The notes under the pieces were generated by a model that was given only the letters and a program-made list of their open reading frames with translations, was not told the origin of the DNA and did no database searches. Below, one piece after another: positions 8,025-15,524 of a stretch of DNA of 46,563 nt. The position numbers were made by a program, and so were the translations under genes. The stretch spans positions 1 to 46,563 of the forward strand of contig CANKMT010000040.1 of NCBI GenBank assembly GCA_947482825.1, in the 5' to 3' direction. This DNA comes from Betaproteobacteria bacterium. Its GTDB lineage: Bacteria; Pseudomonadota; Gammaproteobacteria; Burkholderiales; SG8-39. How positions within the stretch are numbered: position 1 is the stretch's first letter; each line of letters starts with the position of its first letter.

Positions 8025-9101
8025 ATGATGCCGAAGCAAAGACTGTTTAAAGCGGCCAGGGGATTGGCGGCCGGCCTGGCCGTGATTGGTGCGGCGTGCC
8101 TAGCGGGCCCTGCGTTCGCTGCCGATGCGCCCAAGGGCGAAGCGGGGTTGGACGAAGTGAAACTCGCGTGGGGTCCCGGCGCTTCCTGGGATTTTGCCTA
8201 CGCGCAGCATGTGAATCTGTGGCGCAGGTTCGGCCTCAGGATCAACATGATCGAAGGCGCCAACGGGGCCGCATTGCTGCCGATGCTGGGCAGCGGCGAG
8301 GTCCAGACGGCGACCATGGCGCCCTCGGCCATGATCGTGGCCAACTCGATCGGGATCAACCTGCGCGTGATCTATGCCGACGCGAGCACGACCAAGCTCG
8401 GGCTGTATGCCAATCCCGCCTCCGGGATGACGGCAGACCCGAAGACCTGGAAAGGCAAGAACATCGGCATCGCGAAGAATTCCCAGGCCGACTATGCCCT
8501 GCGCTGGTCCCTCGCGAAGGCGGGAATGAAGACCTCGGACGTGAACATGGTCGTGCTGGCCCCGCCGGTTGCGGTCCCGGCCTACCAGCGCAACCAGATC
8601 GATGGCTACTACGTGTGGGACGTCTGGGGTGCGCGACTGGAAGCTTCCGGCGCAAAGCTCGTGCAGCGTGCCGTCGATGTCGGTTTCCCCTCGAGCTCGA
8701 TCTGGACCATGACGAAGGAGTTTCTCGCCTCCAGGCCCGAGGTTGCGGCGCGCTACGTCGCGGCGCTCAACCAGGCGAATATCGAGATACGCGATGCGAT
8801 GGCCAAAGGCGGCGCCGATGCTGAAGTGGTCTACACCGCGATCGGCAAAGCCAACGGCGTGGACCGCGCCGCCGCCGAGCAGCTTCTCAAGGCGCAGCCG
8901 CCGACGACCCTGCAGGCCCTGCTTTCGGCCGACTCGCCGCTCTCGTTCGTCAGCAAGACGGGGCTGGTGGCCCAGGTGGAGCAGCAGGCCCGCATCGCCG
9001 TCGAAGCCGAAGCAATCAAGCAGATGCCGGCGAACCCGCAGGACCTGCTCGCGCCGCGCTCGCTTCTGGACGCTGCCCTCAAGATCAAGGCGGTTCGTTG
9101 A
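8025..9101 (+). CDS. ABC transporter substrate-binding protein (SsuA/ThiY-like), secreted
   Basis: A 358-residue periplasmic protein. The signal peptide runs from MMPKQRLFK through a hydrophobic core to GPAFA, with cleavage expected before ADAPKG. The mature part has the NMT1/SsuA-type fold: VKLAWGPGASWDFAYAQHV, LPMLGSGEVQTATMAPSAM, and WKGKNIGIAKNSQADYALRW. The start at 8025 was chosen over an ATG at 7998 because GAGGAGG (8011-8017) lies 7 bases before it. It binds the substrate of the preceding permease/ATPase pair. The sequence does not reveal the ligand. Confidence 0.87.
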   Translation: MMPKQRLFKAARGLAAGLAVIGAACLAGPAFAADAPKGEAGLDEVKLAWGPGASWDFAYAQHVNLWRRFGLRINMIEGANGAALLPMLGSGEVQTATMAPSAMIVANSIGINLRVIYADASTTKLGLYANPASGMTADPKTWKGKNIGIAKNSQADYALRWSLAKAGMKTSDVNMVVLAPPVAVPAYQRNQIDGYYVWDVWGARLEASGAKLVQRAVDVGFPSSSIWTMTKEFLASRPEVAARYVAALNQANIEIRDAMAKGGADAEVVYTAIGKANGVDRAAAEQLLKAQPPTTLQALLSADSPLSFVSKTGLVAQVEQQARIAVEAEAIKQMPANPQDLLAPRSLLDAALKIKAVR

Positions 9102-9156
9102 GCATCGGAGAGCCGGATTCTGCAACCGGCAGGCACAAGGACGGGGCCGCTCGAGA

Positions 9157-10746
9157 TTGAAGGTCGCGGACTACATCATCGTCGGTGCCGGTTCGGCAGG
9201 GTGCCTGCTTGCCAACCGGCTCTCGGGCGCCGGGCATCGCGTGCTGCTGCTCGAGGCCGGCGGGCCTGACCGGAATTTCTGGATCCACCTGCCGGTCGGC
9301 TATTTCAAGGCGATGGTGGATCTGCGATTTACGCGGCAGTTCGATACGGAGCCGAGCGAGGGCAGCGGCGGGCGCAATGTGGTCTGGCCGCGCGGACGGG
9401 TGATCGGGGGATCGTCTTCGATCAACGGCCTCATCTACATTCGCGGCCAGAAGCAGGACTATGGGGACTGGGTAAAGGCGGGTGCAACGGGATGGGACTT
9501 CGCCTCCGTCCTGCCTTATTTCAAGCGCTCGGAGAATTACGCGGGCGGCGAAAGCGAGTATCACGGCGCTGCAGGCGAACTCGGCGTCTCCGACCTTCGC
9601 AACGACCACCCGTATTGCCAGGCGTGGCTGGATGCGGGTCAGCAGTTCGGCTTGCCCCGCAATCCGGACTTCAATGGCGACACCGATTACGGCGTGGGGG
9701 CGTACCAGCTTTCGCTCAAGGACGGCTGGCGCTCGTCGGCTGCAAAGGCTTTCCTGCGTCCCGCACAAAGCCGGCCGAACCTCACGGTGAGGACACATGC
9801 GCATGTGACGCGCGTCCTGTTCGCAGGCAAGCGAGCGGTCGGTGTCGAATGGGTCAGCGACGGGCAGGTTGAGCAGGCGCAGGCCGAGCGGGAAGTGATC
9901 CTGTCTGGCGGTGCGTTGCAGTCACCGCAGATCCTCCAGCTTTCCGGCATCGGGCCAGCGAATGTCCTGATGCGCTACGGCATCGATGTGGTTGCCGAGG
10001 CGCCCGAAGTCGGGGAGAACCTTCAGGACCACTACCAGGCGCGCGTCATCCTGCGCCTGAAAGAGAAGATGTCGCTGAACGACCAGGTTCGCAATCCGTT
10101 CGAGCTTGCGAAGATGGGGTTGCAGTGGCTTTTCCAGAATCGTGGCCCCCTTACCGTCGGCGCGGGGCAGGTGGGGGGCTTTGCGCGCACGCCGCAGGCA
10201 AAGGACGATCGCGCCGACATCCAGTTCAACGTCATGCCGCTGTCGGTCGACAAACCCGGCGACCCGCTGCACGAGTACTCGGGATTCAGCGCATCGGCCT
10301 GCCAGTGCCGGCCGCTTTCGCGCGGGCGGCTGGAGATCCAGTCTTCGGATCCCCTGATGCAGGCGCGGATCGAGCCGCGATACTTTTCCGAGTCGCACGA
10401 CCGCGAGGTGATCGTTTCCGGCCTGGAGATGTTGCGCGAGATCTACCGCCAGCCGGCGTTCCGGGAGTTGTGGGAGGCCGAGACGCTGCCCGGTCCGGAG
10501 GTAAAGACGCGGGCAGACCTGTGGAGGTTCGCGAGCTCGCGCGGCGGTACGGTGTTCCATCCGACCAGCACTTGCCGGATGGGGAGCGATGACAGGTCGG
10601 TGGTGGACCCGGAGTTACGGGTGCGCGGGGTGGAGGGACTGCGAGTGATCGATGCCTCGGTGATGCCGAGCGTGACGTCGGCGAATACGAATGCGGCGAC
10701 GATCATGGTGGCGGAGCGGGGGGCGGGGTTGGTGTTGGGGGAATAG
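9157..10746 (+). CDS. GMC-family FAD-dependent alcohol oxidoreductase (choline dehydrogenase-like)
   Basis: A 529-residue flavoenzyme. The N-terminal FAD motif is DYIIVGAGSAGCLLANRL followed by VLLLEAGG. GMC signature 1 is visible in WPRGRVIGGSSSINGLIYIR, and signature 2 in LSGGALQSPQILQLSGIG. The C-terminal active site has the conserved His region GGTVFHPTSTCRMG and the closing VIDASVMPSVTSANTNAA. The family oxidises primary or secondary alcohols. The start is TTG at 9157, the first start consistent with the FAD motif, with only a weak GGGG box. It ends the ABC importer operon, so it probably oxidises the imported compound. A decayed copy of its last 85 or so codons lies at about 12094-12310. 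Confidence 0.9.
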   Translation: MKVADYIIVGAGSAGCLLANRLSGAGHRVLLLEAGGPDRNFWIHLPVGYFKAMVDLRFTRQFDTEPSEGSGGRNVVWPRGRVIGGSSSINGLIYIRGQKQDYGDWVKAGATGWDFASVLPYFKRSENYAGGESEYHGAAGELGVSDLRNDHPYCQAWLDAGQQFGLPRNPDFNGDTDYGVGAYQLSLKDGWRSSAAKAFLRPAQSRPNLTVRTHAHVTRVLFAGKRAVGVEWVSDGQVEQAQAEREVILSGGALQSPQILQLSGIGPANVLMRYGIDVVAEAPEVGENLQDHYQARVILRLKEKMSLNDQVRNPFELAKMGLQWLFQNRGPLTVGAGQVGGFARTPQAKDDRADIQFNVMPLSVDKPGDPLHEYSGFSASACQCRPLSRGRLEIQSSDPLMQARIEPRYFSESHDREVIVSGLEMLREIYRQPAFRELWEAETLPGPEVKTRADLWRFASSRGGTVFHPTSTCRMGSDDRSVVDPELRVRGVEGLRVIDASVMPSVTSANTNAATIMVAERGAGLVLGE

Positions 10747-10752
10747 ACAACT

Positions 10753-11952
10753 TCAATCCGTCTCCACCTCCGGCCAGAGGTTCGGAAAGAGGAAGCGCAG
10801 GGACGCCATCGGGACCGCGAAGGACACCGGCCCTCGATGGCTTTCGGCGACCAGCAAGCCGTAGTCGATGAGGCTCGCGAGCACCCTGCGGCCGGTCCTT
10901 TCGCCCAGTCCCGTCATGGCGATGAAGCGGGCGCGCTCCAACGCCCCTGCCATGACAACGTAGTGCAGCGCCTCCAGCGCCTCCGTCTTGACGAGGGATT
11001 TCTCGCTGCCGATCTGCCAGGGCCTGGCGCCGAGATCGAGCAGCAGCGTGCGCAACCTGTCCTTGAGCGAAGCGAGATCCAGCTGAGCGCGCATGAACAC
11101 GACCTGGTCGAGGCAGGTCTCGAGGAAATAGCGGGCGAAGGCCACCAGTTCCTCCTGCGAAAGGGCGCCTCGCCCGTCGACGTCGTTGCGGCGCGGGAGG
11201 TCGGCATCGGCCAGCCGCGCGTAGTACTGCTCCCGCGTGCGCGCGAGCCCGCGCATCGGGGACCAGAAACCGTGCGTCAGCCCCATCGCGTGCAGGACCG
11301 CATGCGAGTGCAGCCGCGCCGAGCGGCCATTGCCGTCGATGAACGGGTGGATCCAGGCGAGCCTGTGATGGGCGCATGCGACGCCGATCAGCAGGGATTC
11401 CGTTCCCTGCAAGGCGCGGTAACGCTCTGACCACCCGCGCACCAGTTCCTCCACCTCCCCGAAGGGCGGGGCGAGGTGACGTCCGGCGTACACCTCGTCG
11501 CGGCGATACGCCCCCGGGACGATCGGCCTGGCGTCGTCCGAGTACCGGTCCGCGTTGGGCAGCTTGCCGTAGAGGATTGCATGAATCTCCTTGATGAAGC
11601 CCGGGCTGAAGAGGTCGTGCGCCTGCGCTTCGCCGGCTTTTTGCTCGACGAGCTCCTCAGCCTCCATGTGCGCCACCGCCAGACGCTGCTTTTTGGCCAG
11701 ATCCTGGTCGGCATCGAAGTGCTTTTGCAGCGCCTGCTCGATAGCGGCGGGCTTGGTGTGCTCGCCCTCGATCTTGTTCGAGTAGTACGAGTTCATCGCG
11801 CGCAGGCGCGGGCGCAATGCCCGGGCCACGGGCGCGCTTGCCTGGCCGGCGAGGCGGTGGCATTCGGTTGCCAGCCGGGCGGCCGTTTCCCGGAGCGGTC
11901 CGAGGACGCGATCTTCGGGATAGAGTGGACTGAATTTTCCCAGGTCGGGCAT
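10753..11952 (-). CDS. Fic-family protein (AMPylator), with N-terminal inhibitory motif
   Basis: A 399-residue protein with the complete Fic motif H202PFIDGNGRSAR213, which contains the catalytic histidine and the anion-binding GNGR loop. Near the N-terminus, S58NKIE62G63 matches the (S/T)xxxE(G/N) inhibitory helix, so this is a class II, self-inhibited Fic protein. A C-terminal winged-helix-like region (about 300-395) follows, the layout of the common Fic/DUF4172-like regulators of unknown target. Fic proteins transfer AMP or similar groups onto protein hydroxyls. The gene is convergent with the GMC gene (6 bp apart) and is flanked on its other side by an AT-rich spacer and a broken GMC 3' end, so it looks inserted. 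Confidence 0.9.
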   Translation of the reverse strand: MPDLGKFSPLYPEDRVLGPLRETAARLATECHRLAGQASAPVARALRPRLRAMNSYYSNKIEGEHTKPAAIEQALQKHFDADQDLAKKQRLAVAHMEAEELVEQKAGEAQAHDLFSPGFIKEIHAILYGKLPNADRYSDDARPIVPGAYRRDEVYAGRHLAPPFGEVEELVRGWSERYRALQGTESLLIGVACAHHRLAWIHPFIDGNGRSARLHSHAVLHAMGLTHGFWSPMRGLARTREQYYARLADADLPRRNDVDGRGALSQEELVAFARYFLETCLDQVVFMRAQLDLASLKDRLRTLLLDLGARPWQIGSEKSLVKTEALEALHYVVMAGALERARFIAMTGLGERTGRRVLASLIDYGLLVAESHRGPVSFAVPMASLRFLFPNLWPEVETD

Positions 11953-12093
11953 GTCCGTGGACGGTTTAAAGGACAGTTAATTGGACAGTTAAGTTTACAT
12001 TAAATAGTTATTTTTAAACTACTAATTAAATAACTCATTGTCGTATTTGAGAGTATTTGGACAGTTATAAAGAGGAAGGCTGCCGGCGGCCCG
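11953..12093. repeat. AT-rich spacer with repeated GGACAGTTA and an inverted repeat
   Basis: This block upstream of the Fic gene is sharply AT-rich against a GC-rich background. GGACAGTTA occurs three times (11971-11979, 11983-11991, 12059-12067). Between them AGTTATTT (12006-12013) and AAATAACT (12028-12035) form an 8-bp inverted repeat. It may carry the Fic promoter and operator, or be the edge of a transferred segment. No gene is seen. Confidence 0.5.
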
Positions 12094-12310
12094 CTTTCCG
12101 TTTGTTCTGGGGTTTGGAAACCTTGCCGGGGCCCGAGGTGCGGACGCTTCCGGCCTCTGGTGCGGGGGCGGTAGTGGACCCGGAATTGCGGGTGGGGGGT
12201 AGAGCGGTTGCAGGTGATCGACGCTTCGGTGATGCCGGGTGTCACGTCGGCGAATACCAATGCGGCGACGACCATGGTGGCGGAGAGGGGGGGCGGGGAT
12301 GGTGTTGAGT
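12094..12310 (+). pseudogene. Decayed 3' fragment of a second GMC oxidoreductase gene
   Basis: The DNA repeats the end of the GMC gene at 10460-10740. FW..ETLPGPEVRT is followed, after loss of about 75 bp, by VVDPELRVGG; then a frameshift leads to VIDASVMPGVTSANTNAATT and MVAERGGG. Nucleotide identity to the intact gene is high over the last 100 bases but broken by small indels, so this is a divergent paralogue's tail rather than a fresh copy. It has no start and no FAD domain. It lies directly before the AbrB-VapC pair. Confidence 0.75.
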
Positions 12311-12325
12311 TGAGGCAGGGAGACG

Positions 12326-12358
12326 GAAGTATTACACTGAGCCGGTTGGTAATACTTC
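12326..12358. promoter_or_regulatory. Inverted repeat, probable toxin-antitoxin operator
   Basis: GAAGTATTAC (12326-12335) and GTAATACTTC (12349-12358) are a perfect 10-bp inverted repeat around a 13-bp spacer. The repeat ends 9 bp before the AbrB-like antitoxin start. Such dyads are where VapB/MazE-type antitoxin-toxin complexes bind to repress their own operon. Confidence 0.65.
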
Positions 12359-12367
12359 GGAGCCACC

Positions 12368-12679
12368 ATGCGATCCAGCCTCACCGCCAAAGGCCAGGTC
12401 ACCATCCCAAAGCGAATTCGCGATTCGCTCAACCTGCTGCCGGGCGACAAAGTGGTTTTTTTTCATGACGCCGAGGGCAGCGCGCGGCTCACGCGCGCCG
12501 GATCGAGCGCCGTGAAAACGCCTCTTCCTGCCTCCTTGAAAAAGTTGCTCGGGATCAATCGCGGAAAGGCGCTGGCGCCTTCCACCGACGAGATCATGGC
12601 CTTGCTGAGGGGCTATGACCGCGATGCGGACGACCCGGGCTTCGCGCCGGCCAAGAGCAAGGTGGTGCGGCGCAGTTGA
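12368..12679 (+). CDS. AbrB/SpoVT-fold antitoxin (VapB/MazE-like)
   Basis: A 103-residue protein. Residues 1-45 are a swapped-hairpin AbrB DNA-binding domain (SSLTAKGQVTIPKRIRD and LPGDKVVFF). The C-terminal half (about 55-103) ends in FAPAKSKVVRRS and would wrap around the toxin. The family represses its own operon and neutralises a partner toxin. CGGAG lies seven bases before the ATG. The stop overlaps the TTG start of the PIN-domain gene (TTGA), a typical toxin-antitoxin arrangement. A 10-bp dyad just upstream is the likely operator. Confidence 0.85.
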   Translation: MRSSLTAKGQVTIPKRIRDSLNLLPGDKVVFFHDAEGSARLTRAGSSAVKTPLPASLKKLLGINRGKALAPSTDEIMALLRGYDRDADDPGFAPAKSKVVRRS

Positions 12680-13089
12680 TCCTGGTCGACACCTGCGTCT
12701 GGCTGGATATTTTCGATGCCGACGAACGGTGGGCCACGTGGTCGCTGGGCCAGGTAGGGCAATGGAAGGCGCGCGGGCCGCTGCTGATAGACGAGATCAT
12801 CTATGCGGAGCTGTGCTCCAATTTCGACCGCATTGAGGCACTGGACGCTGCGCTCGAGCAGGCGGGCGTGGAATGGAGCTCATTGTCCCGGTCCGCGTTG
12901 TTCCTGGCCGGCCAGGCGCGCGCGCTTTACAAGCGCAGGGGCGGGCGTGGAGGGCTGCTGCCCGACTTCCTGATCGGCGCCCACGCTTTGGTGCTGGGGT
13001 GTCCGATTTTGACCCGGGATGTTTCGCGTTTTCGGTCGTGCTTTCCGAGGTTGGCGATTGTGGCGCCTGCGGGAGAGGAAGGCGGGTGA
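12676..13089 (+). CDS. vapC: PIN-domain ribonuclease toxin (VapC-like)
   Basis: A 137-residue PIN-domain protein, normal length for VapC. The acidic metal-binding residues are D5 in LVDTCVWLD, E45 in IIYAEL, D97 in LLPDFLIGAHAL and D115 in ILTRDVSRF. VapC toxins are Mg-dependent RNases that cut tRNA or rRNA. Translation starts at TTG 12676, overlapping the antitoxin stop by coupling. Downstream lies about 80 bp of AT-rich sequence and a short repeat before the convergent VOC gene. Confidence 0.88.
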   Translation: MILVDTCVWLDIFDADERWATWSLGQVGQWKARGPLLIDEIIYAELCSNFDRIEALDAALEQAGVEWSSLSRSALFLAGQARALYKRRGGRGGLLPDFLIGAHALVLGCPILTRDVSRFRSCFPRLAIVAPAGEEGG

Positions 13090-13172
13090 ATATAAGTAAT
13101 TTAGGATGTGAATTGGCTGGTGAGTGGCGTGGATATTAGTTCTACGGAAATTAAAGTTAGACTTTCTCGATA

Positions 13173-13193
13173 ATCGAGCCTGGCCCCATTTAA
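13173..13193. repeat. Copy of the intergenic repeat ATCGAGCCTGGCCCCATTTA
   Basis: The same 20-base sequence occurs twice more, and once inverted with one change, at 25761-25895; a related form is at 38921-38963. Here the repeat abuts the stop codon of the VOC gene: read on the minus strand, the TAA stop continues into ATGGGGCCAGGCTCGAT. It therefore sits exactly at a gene end, within an AT-rich 100-bp gap between convergent genes. Confidence 0.75.
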
Positions 13194-14125
13194 TTGCAAC
13201 CGGGGGCGAGCCAGTCCTCGTAGGCGGCCCGTGAGCCGAACAGCCATGCGCCGCCGAGGGCCATCGGCAAGGGGGCGGCGAAGAGATCCGGCGACGGCTC
13301 GGTGACGTTGCAGCCCATGTTCAGCAGCCGCGCGCGCAGGCCCGGAGCGTCGTCGCATTCGAGCGCATAGCCGGCCATCGCAGGTGCGGCGGGCGGGTCT
13401 TCGCCAAACAGGGTCTTGCACGCCGTGTCGCTGCCGACGAAAACGTGGCCCCGCCCAGTCGTTAGCTGCACGAATCCGCGGATCGGGCGCGGCAGCAATG
13501 CGCTGAAGCGCGCGTATCGCGCGGCAACTTCGGCAGGCTCATTCGCTACGACGAACGTCCCGAGCAATCCGGTCACGCCGTTCGGCTGGCGAACGAACTT
13601 CGGCTGCCAAAGGCATTCCGGCGTGAGGTGCTGGACAAACTGCACGCGCCCCTCGGGCATCGTCTCCGGCGCCACGCGAACGACCGAGAATCGCGCCATG
13701 CGCTGCTCGCCGGAAACATTGACCTGCCGCTGCAGGTTCACCAGCGGCAACGGCGAAAATCCGTGGCGCTCGAGGCGCGCGTGTTCTTCTTCGGCGGCCG
13801 GCGTGCCAAATGCAATTAGGTGTTGGCCGGTGTGGCGGGCGATGGCGGCGCGGATCTGGAGGCCCACGACCGTATCTTGGGTCGGGGTGAGGAATTCCAG
13901 GTATCCCGACTCCAGCATCACGCACCGGTTGGCGGCGCCCGCAGGGACGGTTTCTCCGGCGGCATTCTTCGTCGTTTGCGCCGAAAACGGGGTGAGCTCG
14001 AAGCCCAGGCCCGAGAGCACGCGCGATGCGGCCTCGATGTCGGGCACGAAGTGCGAGACGTGATCGAGACACAGAGTCCCGGGCGCCGGCACCTGCTGCG
14101 CTGCAATCGATTCCGAAATAGTCAT
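13190..14125 (-). CDS. VOC-superfamily (glyoxalase-like) protein
   Basis: A 311-residue protein with an N-terminal vicinal-oxygen-chelate module (CLDHVSHFVPDIEAASRVL then GFELTPFSAQ, and the strand YLEFLTP). A second, more divergent module occupies about residues 150-300 (VQFVQHLTPECLWQPKF, LTTGRGHVFVG). The pattern fits the glyoxalase-like domain of Pfam type Glyoxalase_3. Such proteins are metal-dependent isomerases, lyases or dioxygenases, or binding proteins; the reaction is not predictable. It is divergent from the nitrile hydratase-like genes with only 65 bp between starts, so a shared promoter region is likely. Its stop codon lies against an intergenic repeat. Confidence 0.75.
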   Translation of the reverse strand: MTISESIAAQQVPAPGTLCLDHVSHFVPDIEAASRVLSGLGFELTPFSAQTTKNAAGETVPAGAANRCVMLESGYLEFLTPTQDTVVGLQIRAAIARHTGQHLIAFGTPAAEEEHARLERHGFSPLPLVNLQRQVNVSGEQRMARFSVVRVAPETMPEGRVQFVQHLTPECLWQPKFVRQPNGVTGLLGTFVVANEPAEVAARYARFSALLPRPIRGFVQLTTGRGHVFVGSDTACKTLFGEDPPAAPAMAGYALECDDAPGLRARLLNMGCNVTEPSPDLFAAPLPMALGGAWLFGSRAAYEDWLAPGCN

Positions 14126-14190
14126 GGTTGTTTCGCCCGGCCCTCGTATGCGTCCTTGCCTCAGGGAGGGCTAATGTACACAATTGGCGC

Positions 14191-14577
14191 ATGGGGAAGA
14201 CGCAAAACGACGAACTGGACGGGGAACCGGGCCGCAGCCATCACGACATGGGCGGCCAGCCCGCGGGCAAGGTCGAACCCACCGAGCATGACTACGCGGC
14301 ATGGGAGCGCCGTGTCGATGCGATGATGATGCTGCTCTCCGGCGCATCCGGCGGCAAGCGCCGCATGAGCGTGGACGAATTGCGCAAGAACATCGAGTCG
14401 ATCGGCCCCGCGGCCTACGACCGCATGAGCTACTACGAACGCTGGGTGACGTCGCTTACCCAGACCGTGCTGCAGCGCGGCTACATTTCGACCGACGACC
14501 TCACCCGCAAGATGGCCGAAGTCGAGGCACGCGGCGCAGTTGGGAAAGGCACCACGGACGATGGCCGCGGTTGCTGA
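14191..14577 (+). CDS. Nitrile hydratase/thiocyanate hydrolase beta-type subunit, N-terminal half as a separate protein
   Basis: A 128-residue protein matching the N-terminal domain of the nitrile hydratase beta subunit: HHDMGGQPAGKVEPTEHDYA then WERRVDAMMML, and the helix MSYYERWVTSLTQTVLQRGY. It stops where two-subunit enzymes continue into the SH3-like half, which here is a separate overlapping gene. This split is known from thiocyanate hydrolase (scnB-scnA-scnC) and toyocamycin nitrile hydratase (toyJKL). The ATG at 14191 has no clear Shine-Dalgarno; AGGGAGGG (14163-14170) is better placed for an out-of-frame ATG at 14174. The protein should pack against the metal-carrying subunit. Confidence 0.8.
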   Translation: MGKTQNDELDGEPGRSHHDMGGQPAGKVEPTEHDYAAWERRVDAMMMLLSGASGGKRRMSVDELRKNIESIGPAAYDRMSYYERWVTSLTQTVLQRGYISTDDLTRKMAEVEARGAVGKGTTDDGRGC

Positions 14578-14875
14578 CAGAAAGGTCGTCGAGGCGCGCT
14601 TCAAGCCCGGCGAACGCGTGCGGGTCCTGAAGGCCGCGCCGATCGGGCATGTGCGCACGCCGTGGTACATCCGCGGGCACAGCGGCGAGATCGAGCGCAT
14701 CTGCGGCGCGTTTCCCAACCCGGAAGAGCTTGCGTACGCAAGGACGGGCGAGCCCCGCGTGCCGCTGTACCGCGTGCGCTTCGCGCAGAAGCAGGTCTGG
14801 CCGGACTACGCGGGTCGCGACGACGATTTGATCGAGATCGAGATTTACGAGCATTGGCTGGAACCGTCGAAATGA
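14561..14875 (+). CDS. Nitrile hydratase/thiocyanate hydrolase beta-type subunit, C-terminal half as a separate protein
   Basis: A 104-residue SH3-like-barrel protein matching the C-terminal part of the nitrile hydratase beta subunit: FKPGERVRVLKAAPIGHVRT, WYIRGHSGEIERICGAF, PLYRVRFAQKQVW and a final IEIEIYEHWLEP. The start is ATG 14561, 17 bases inside the upstream gene; the stop overlaps the next start as ATGA, so the three subunits are tightly coupled. By homology its conserved arginines contact the oxidised cysteines of the metal subunit. Confidence 0.83.
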   Translation: MAAVADRKVVEARFKPGERVRVLKAAPIGHVRTPWYIRGHSGEIERICGAFPNPEELAYARTGEPRVPLYRVRFAQKQVWPDYAGRDDDLIEIEIYEHWLEPSK

Positions 14876-15459
14876 GCGACAAGGACCTCGGCACCTACCG
14901 GCCGCTCACGTACTACCAGATGATGGAAGTGAGCCTGCGCGAGCTGCTGGTCGAGAAAGGCGTCATCACCGAGGCGGAAGTCGAACGGGCCATGGGCGAA
15001 ATCGGCGCGCGCGGCCCGGAACGCGGGGCGAAAATGGTTGCGCGCGCCTGGCTCGATCCGGCTTACAAGGCCCGCATGCTCGCCGATGGGAGCGCTGCCG
15101 CCGAGGAACTCGGATTTGAAGTGCCGGGCCTGAAGCTCATCGTGGTCGAGAATACGCAGGACACGCACAACGTGATCGTCTGCACGCTGTGCTCCTGCTA
15201 TCCGCGCATGCTGCTCGGGATCCCGCCGGAGTGGTACAAGTCGCGCAACTACCGCAGCCGGGTGGTGCGCGAACCGCGAGCAGTGCTTGAGGAGTTCGGC
15301 ACGCGAATCGCCGACGAGGCGAAGATCCGCGTGCATGACAGCACGGCCGACATGCGCTACCTGGTATTGCCGATGCGGCCAGCCGGCACCGAAAATTTTA
15401 CCGAGGAGCAGCTCGCGGATCTGGTGACGCGCGACAGCCTCATCGGTGTAAAGCGCTAA
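14872..15459 (+). CDS. Nitrile hydratase alpha/thiocyanate hydrolase gamma-type metal-binding subunit (Co type)
   Basis: A 195-residue catalytic subunit with the claw motif C104TLC107SC109. The threonine in VCTLCSC marks the cobalt type (iron enzymes have VCSLCSC). Cys107 and Cys109 are the residues oxidised to sulfinic and sulfenic acid in the family. Further conserved blocks are GIPPEWYKSRNYRSRVVREP and YLVLPMRPAGTENFTEEQL. The family hydrates nitriles to amides or hydrolyses thiocyanate to carbonyl sulfide and ammonia. After the motif the chain reads YPRML rather than the usual YPWP of nitrile hydratases. No activator (P47K-like or beta-homologue) and no amidase is in the window. The three-gene split favours a thiocyanate hydrolase-like ancestry; the substrate remains open. 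Confidence 0.85.
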   Translation: MSDKDLGTYRPLTYYQMMEVSLRELLVEKGVITEAEVERAMGEIGARGPERGAKMVARAWLDPAYKARMLADGSAAAEELGFEVPGLKLIVVENTQDTHNVIVCTLCSCYPRMLLGIPPEWYKSRNYRSRVVREPRAVLEEFGTRIADEAKIRVHDSTADMRYLVLPMRPAGTENFTEEQLADLVTRDSLIGVKR

Positions 15460-15524
15460 GCACAGGTGAACCTGCGGTTCCCCCGTACCGCCTCCCTTTC
15501 ATCCCTTCGTCTTACAGGAAGTCC

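Noticed and set aside
13173-13193. Rho-independent terminator at the VOC gene end
   Set aside because: The GC-rich core does not form a stable stem with a T tail, and the sequence recurs as a dispersed repeat elsewhere in the window.
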